Assembly (NCBI GenBank): GCA_027484985.1
Contig: JAIXRW010000057.1
Coordinates: 47,441 to 111,440, forward strand
DNA: 64,000 nt
Reading direction: 5' to 3'
From: Rhodobacter sp.
GTDB lineage: Bacteria > Pseudomonadota > Alphaproteobacteria > Rhodobacterales > Rhodobacteraceae
Part shown: piece by piece, positions 61,622-64,000 of the stretch
Position numbering within the stretch: the stretch's first letter is position 1
Layout of the letters: every line of letters starts with the position of its first letter
Notes under the pieces: model-generated
What the model was told of the DNA's origin: nothing
The model's database searches: none
What the model saw: only the letters and a program-made list of their open reading frames with translations
Program-made: the position numbers and the translations under genes

Positions 61622-62539
61622 GTGAACACCAAGCGTCACACCTATGAATACGAGATCGACACGCAGTCTGATACCGCGCCCGCCCGCGTGCTTTCGATGG
61701 TGAAACCGGGCAGCAAGGTGTTGGAAATCGGGGCAGGGCCGGGGTCGATCACCCGCGTGCTGGTCAACGAAAAGCAATGTTCTGTCGTCGCTCTCGAGGT
61801 CGAGGAGACCGCGCTGGAAAAGCTGCGGCAGATTTGCGGAACCGTCTTCGCCTCGGATCTGAATACAAGGGGCTGGAGCGCCGAGATTGAGGCCGCGCAT
61901 GGCAAGTTCGACTACGTTATCGCGGCCGATGTGCTGGAACATGTCCTCAACCCCGATGCCGTGTTGCAAGAGATGCGCGATCTGTTGAACGATACCGGAT
62001 CGGTCATCCTGTCGCTGCCACATGCGGGCCATTGCGCGGTGCTTGCCTGTCTGGTGGACGAAGATTTCCAGTATCGCGACTGGGGACTGCTGGACCGCAC
62101 GCATTTGCGCTTTTTCGGCATCAAGAACGTGGCGCAGCTCTATGCCGGTCAGGGTATGGCCATCGAAGAGGCACAGTTTGTCGTGCGCACGCCCGAAATG
62201 ACCGAATTTGTCGCCCGCTGGGCCCGCCTGCCCGCTGATGTGCAGACCGCGTTGCGCCGCAACCGCTTTGCCGATGTCTATCAGGTTGTCAGCCGGGCCG
62301 TGCCCGTCTCGCGGGCGCAGGTGCGGGTTGATCTGATGGAGCAGCCGGTGCCCCCGCCTGCGCCTGCCATCGCCAACTATTGGCTGACGACCATGGCCGG
62401 CCTTCCGCTGGACCAGACGCGCGATACCCGCAGCACCATTTCCGATTTCGTCCCGCCCCCGCCGATGCGTCGCAAACGGTTTCGCGGGCTTCGGCGTCTT
62501 TATGCAAAGCTTGTTCTGAAGGTCCAGACCCGTGGTTGA
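61622..62539 (+). CDS. class I SAM-dependent methyltransferase
   Basis: This 305-residue protein has a Rossmann-type methyltransferase domain. SAM motif I is VLEIGAGPGSITRVL (about 34-48), motif II VVALEVEETAL and motif IV DYVIAADVLEHVLNPDAVL. The C-terminal 100 residues (VSRAQVRVDLMEQPVPPPAP to the basic end) are an unusual extension with a proline-rich linker. It starts at GTG 61622, with GAAGGAAAG upstream. It is likely to methylate a sugar or capping residue of the glycan handled by its neighbours. Its end overlaps the WbsX-like gene by eight bases. Confidence 0.88.
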   Translation: MNTKRHTYEYEIDTQSDTAPARVLSMVKPGSKVLEIGAGPGSITRVLVNEKQCSVVALEVEETALEKLRQICGTVFASDLNTRGWSAEIEAAHGKFDYVIAADVLEHVLNPDAVLQEMRDLLNDTGSVILSLPHAGHCAVLACLVDEDFQYRDWGLLDRTHLRFFGIKNVAQLYAGQGMAIEEAQFVVRTPEMTEFVARWARLPADVQTALRRNRFADVYQVVSRAVPVSRAQVRVDLMEQPVPPPAPAIANYWLTTMAGLPLDQTRDTRSTISDFVPPPPMRRKRFRGLRRLYAKLVLKVQTRG

Positions 62540-63746
62540 GAATGTAAAGGCCATTGCCTATTTCCTGACGCAGTTCCACCCGACCCCCGAAAATGACAAA
62601 TGGTGGGGCAAAGGCTTTACCGAATGGACCAACGCGACCAAGGCCAAACCCCTGTTCAAGGGGCATTACCAGCCGCATCTTCCGGCCGATCTTGGGTTTT
62701 ATGATCTGCGCCTGAAAGAAACGCGCCACGAACAGATCAAGCTGGCCAAGCAATACGGGATACACGGGTTCTGCTATTACTATTACTGGTTTTCGGGGCA
62801 GCGCATTCTCGAGCGGCCGCTGGACGATATGTTCAATGATCCCGAGTCGGATTTCCCCTATTGCCTGTGCTGGGCGAACGAGAACTGGACGCGGCGCTGG
62901 GATGCGGGATCGTCCGAAATCCTGATGGAGCAGAAATATACCGAACAGGACGATACCGGCTTTATCGAGTCGATCGCCAAATATCTGGCCGATCCGCGCT
63001 ATATCCGATTCGAGGGCAAGCCGCTGCTGATTGTCTATCGCCCGCAACAGATGCCGAATGCGCGCCGCAGCGTGGCCATCTGGCGCGACTATTGCCGCAA
63101 GGCAGGGATCGGTGAAATCCACGTCCGCGCCGCGCTGACACACCGCAACCACACCTACAAGCAATTCGATTTCGACGGAGCGGTCGAGTTTCCGCCCCAC
63201 AGCATCAACTGCGAAAATCTGGCATCACAGATCAATTTCCATGATTCCTTCACTGGCTATTGCCCAGATTACAAGGATATTGCCGAACAGTATCTGGCCT
63301 ACAAATACGACAATGAGTCGCTAGGTTTCCGCACGGTCTTTCCATCTTGGGACAATACCGCGCGGATGGGCGGGCGGGCGACCACGATCCTGAACGGCAC
63401 CCCCGAGAATTATGAATATTGGCTGAAACGCGCGGTGGGTCAAAGCTGCGCCGATTATCCGGGGCGAGAGAAATTCGTTTTCATCAACGCGTGGAACGAA
63501 TGGGCCGAGGGCGCGCATCTTGAACCCGATCAGAAATATGGCCACGCCTTTCTTGAGGCGACAGCACGCGTATTGCGCGGGGAGTCGACCATGACCGGTT
63601 GGACCCATGTCGGGGTGCAAGAGGACATGAAATCGAAACCCGAAGAGGTTGTGGTCTATGTCCGCTCCGACAGCCGCAAGAAAAGCAAGCTGAGCCGCGC
63701 TTTCCGCAAGGTTCGCGACACGCTCAACGGCCGCCGATTCCGCTGA
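62532..63746 (+). CDS. WbsX-like glycoside hydrolase family 99-like protein
   Basis: This 404-residue WbsX-family protein, a GH99-like (beta/alpha)8 barrel, is found in O-antigen and polysaccharide clusters. Landmarks are AYFLTQFHPTPENDKWWGKGFTEWTN, HGFCYYYYWFSGQRILERPLD, CWANENWTRRWD and FINAWNEWAEGAHLEPD, the last carrying the acidic pair typical of the family. It has no signal peptide, so it works in the cytoplasm. It starts at a GTG overlapping the methyltransferase gene by eight bases. Basic C-terminal residues (KKSKLSRAFRKVRDTL) may bind membrane. Function is glycan synthesis or trimming by inference. Confidence 0.9.
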   Translation: MVENVKAIAYFLTQFHPTPENDKWWGKGFTEWTNATKAKPLFKGHYQPHLPADLGFYDLRLKETRHEQIKLAKQYGIHGFCYYYYWFSGQRILERPLDDMFNDPESDFPYCLCWANENWTRRWDAGSSEILMEQKYTEQDDTGFIESIAKYLADPRYIRFEGKPLLIVYRPQQMPNARRSVAIWRDYCRKAGIGEIHVRAALTHRNHTYKQFDFDGAVEFPPHSINCENLASQINFHDSFTGYCPDYKDIAEQYLAYKYDNESLGFRTVFPSWDNTARMGGRATTILNGTPENYEYWLKRAVGQSCADYPGREKFVFINAWNEWAEGAHLEPDQKYGHAFLEATARVLRGESTMTGWTHVGVQEDMKSKPEEVVVYVRSDSRKKSKLSRAFRKVRDTLNGRRFR

Positions 63747-63750
63747 GCGC

Positions 63751-63773
63751 CCGGGTGGGGCCACCCCACCCGG
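63751..63773 (+). terminator. hairpin after the glycan cassette
   Basis: A perfect 10-bp stem (CCGGGTGGGG with CCCCACCCGG, 3-base loop) begins four bases past the WbsX stop. No T-run follows, so it may stabilise the mRNA end or act in a Rho-assisted way. Confidence 0.5.
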
Positions 63774-63886
63774 CACAGCCCCGCAAGGGGGGGGCAAACA
63801 CCTGGTGATGCAGGTGGCCGACGGTTGGACAACGCAAAGCAGCAAACGTGCCGCCTACTGCGTTAACCCATGATCAAGGAATTTTT

Positions 63887-63962
<76 letters not shown>

Positions 63963-63970
63963 ACCGGAGG

Positions 63971-63990
63971 TCGAAGCCTTTCGGCTTCGA
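63971..63990. repeat. 8-bp-stem hairpin upstream of tRNA-Ala
   Basis: TCGAAGCC and GGCTTCGA form an 8-bp stem with a 4-base loop eight bases before the tRNA 5' end. It could be a terminator of an upstream transcript or part of the promoter region; no T-run follows. Confidence 0.4.
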
Positions 63991-64000
63991 TGGGCGAAGC

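Overview
The window is high-GC, gene-dense chromosomal DNA. Gene content and protein style point to an alphaproteobacterium of the Rhodobacterales (Rhodobacter/Gemmobacter/Tabrizicola-like). Supporting evidence is glcDEF, a Mrp/Pha antiporter with fused A and B subunits, an frc-type fructose ABC transporter, a short zf-CHCC protein related to complex I NDUFS6, a pseudo-dihydroorotase beside pyrB, and an ALDH16-type double aldehyde dehydrogenase beside deoC. The species cannot be named from sequence alone. No prophage, plasmid, intact insertion sequence or CRISPR array is visible.

Layout. 1-6.2 kb: small heat-shock protein, secreted trypsin-like protease, glycolate oxidase glcDEF and a DUF599 membrane protein. 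6.3-13.1 kb: a leftward operon moxR - DUF58 - BatA/DUF4159 membrane protein - GATase-like membrane protein, with translational overlaps. 13.2-15.1 kb: a MotA/MotB-like pair outside any flagellar cluster. 15.2-17.5 kb: DUF1285, hydroxypyruvate isomerase, zf-CHCC and a small secreted protein. 17.9-22.5 kb: polA followed by three tandem YdeI-like genes. 22.8-26.3 kb: DUF1203, HIT, a Core-2/I-branching glycosyltransferase and a divergent sulfotransferase. 26.6-31.2 kb: adenosine kinase, nth, HTH-MGMT, OmpA lipoprotein, GntR regulator and DUF805. 31.4-34.8 kb: pyrB - membrane protein - pseudo-pyrC - plsY. 35.1-38.7 kb: a family-4-like uracil-DNA glycosylase without Fe-S cysteines, LysE, moaB, a DsbD-N-like protein and YqgE. 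38.8-42.2 kb: deoC-ALDH16. 42.3-48.0 kb: mrpABCDEFG. 48.2-52.7 kb: frcR divergent from frcBCA. 52.7-57.4 kb: DMT exporter, adenine deaminase, ExoD-like protein and an orphan solute-binding protein. 57.4-58.2 kb: a gene-poor scar-like stretch. 58.2-63.7 kb: a four-gene surface-glycan cassette of different base composition (ABC exporter, two-module sulfotransferase, methyltransferase, WbsX/GH99-like). A tRNA-Ala(GGC) follows, with its 3' end facing the cassette.

How the genes work together. Carbon supply is covered by glycolate oxidation, hydroxypyruvate isomerisation, fructose import and deoxyribose-phosphate cleavage coupled to aldehyde oxidation. Nucleotide metabolism and repair are covered by pyrB, ade, adenosine kinase, polA, nth, UDG and MGMT. 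Two separate loci (23.7-26.3 kb and 58.2-63.7 kb) encode glycan-building or glycan-modifying enzymes, each with sulfotransferase-type proteins.

The most unusual non-coding content is a family of composite palindromic elements built on a GAGGATATTTG core. They sit mostly where two genes converge (6.2, 22.6, 26.4, 37.1 and 38.7 kb, plus 3.9 and 17.7 kb). One copy lies inside a 325-bp unit with about 53-bp terminal inverted repeats, and another between 36-bp direct repeats. A separate mirrored cassette of four hairpins with ACG/CGT loops lies in the pyrB-udg divergent region.
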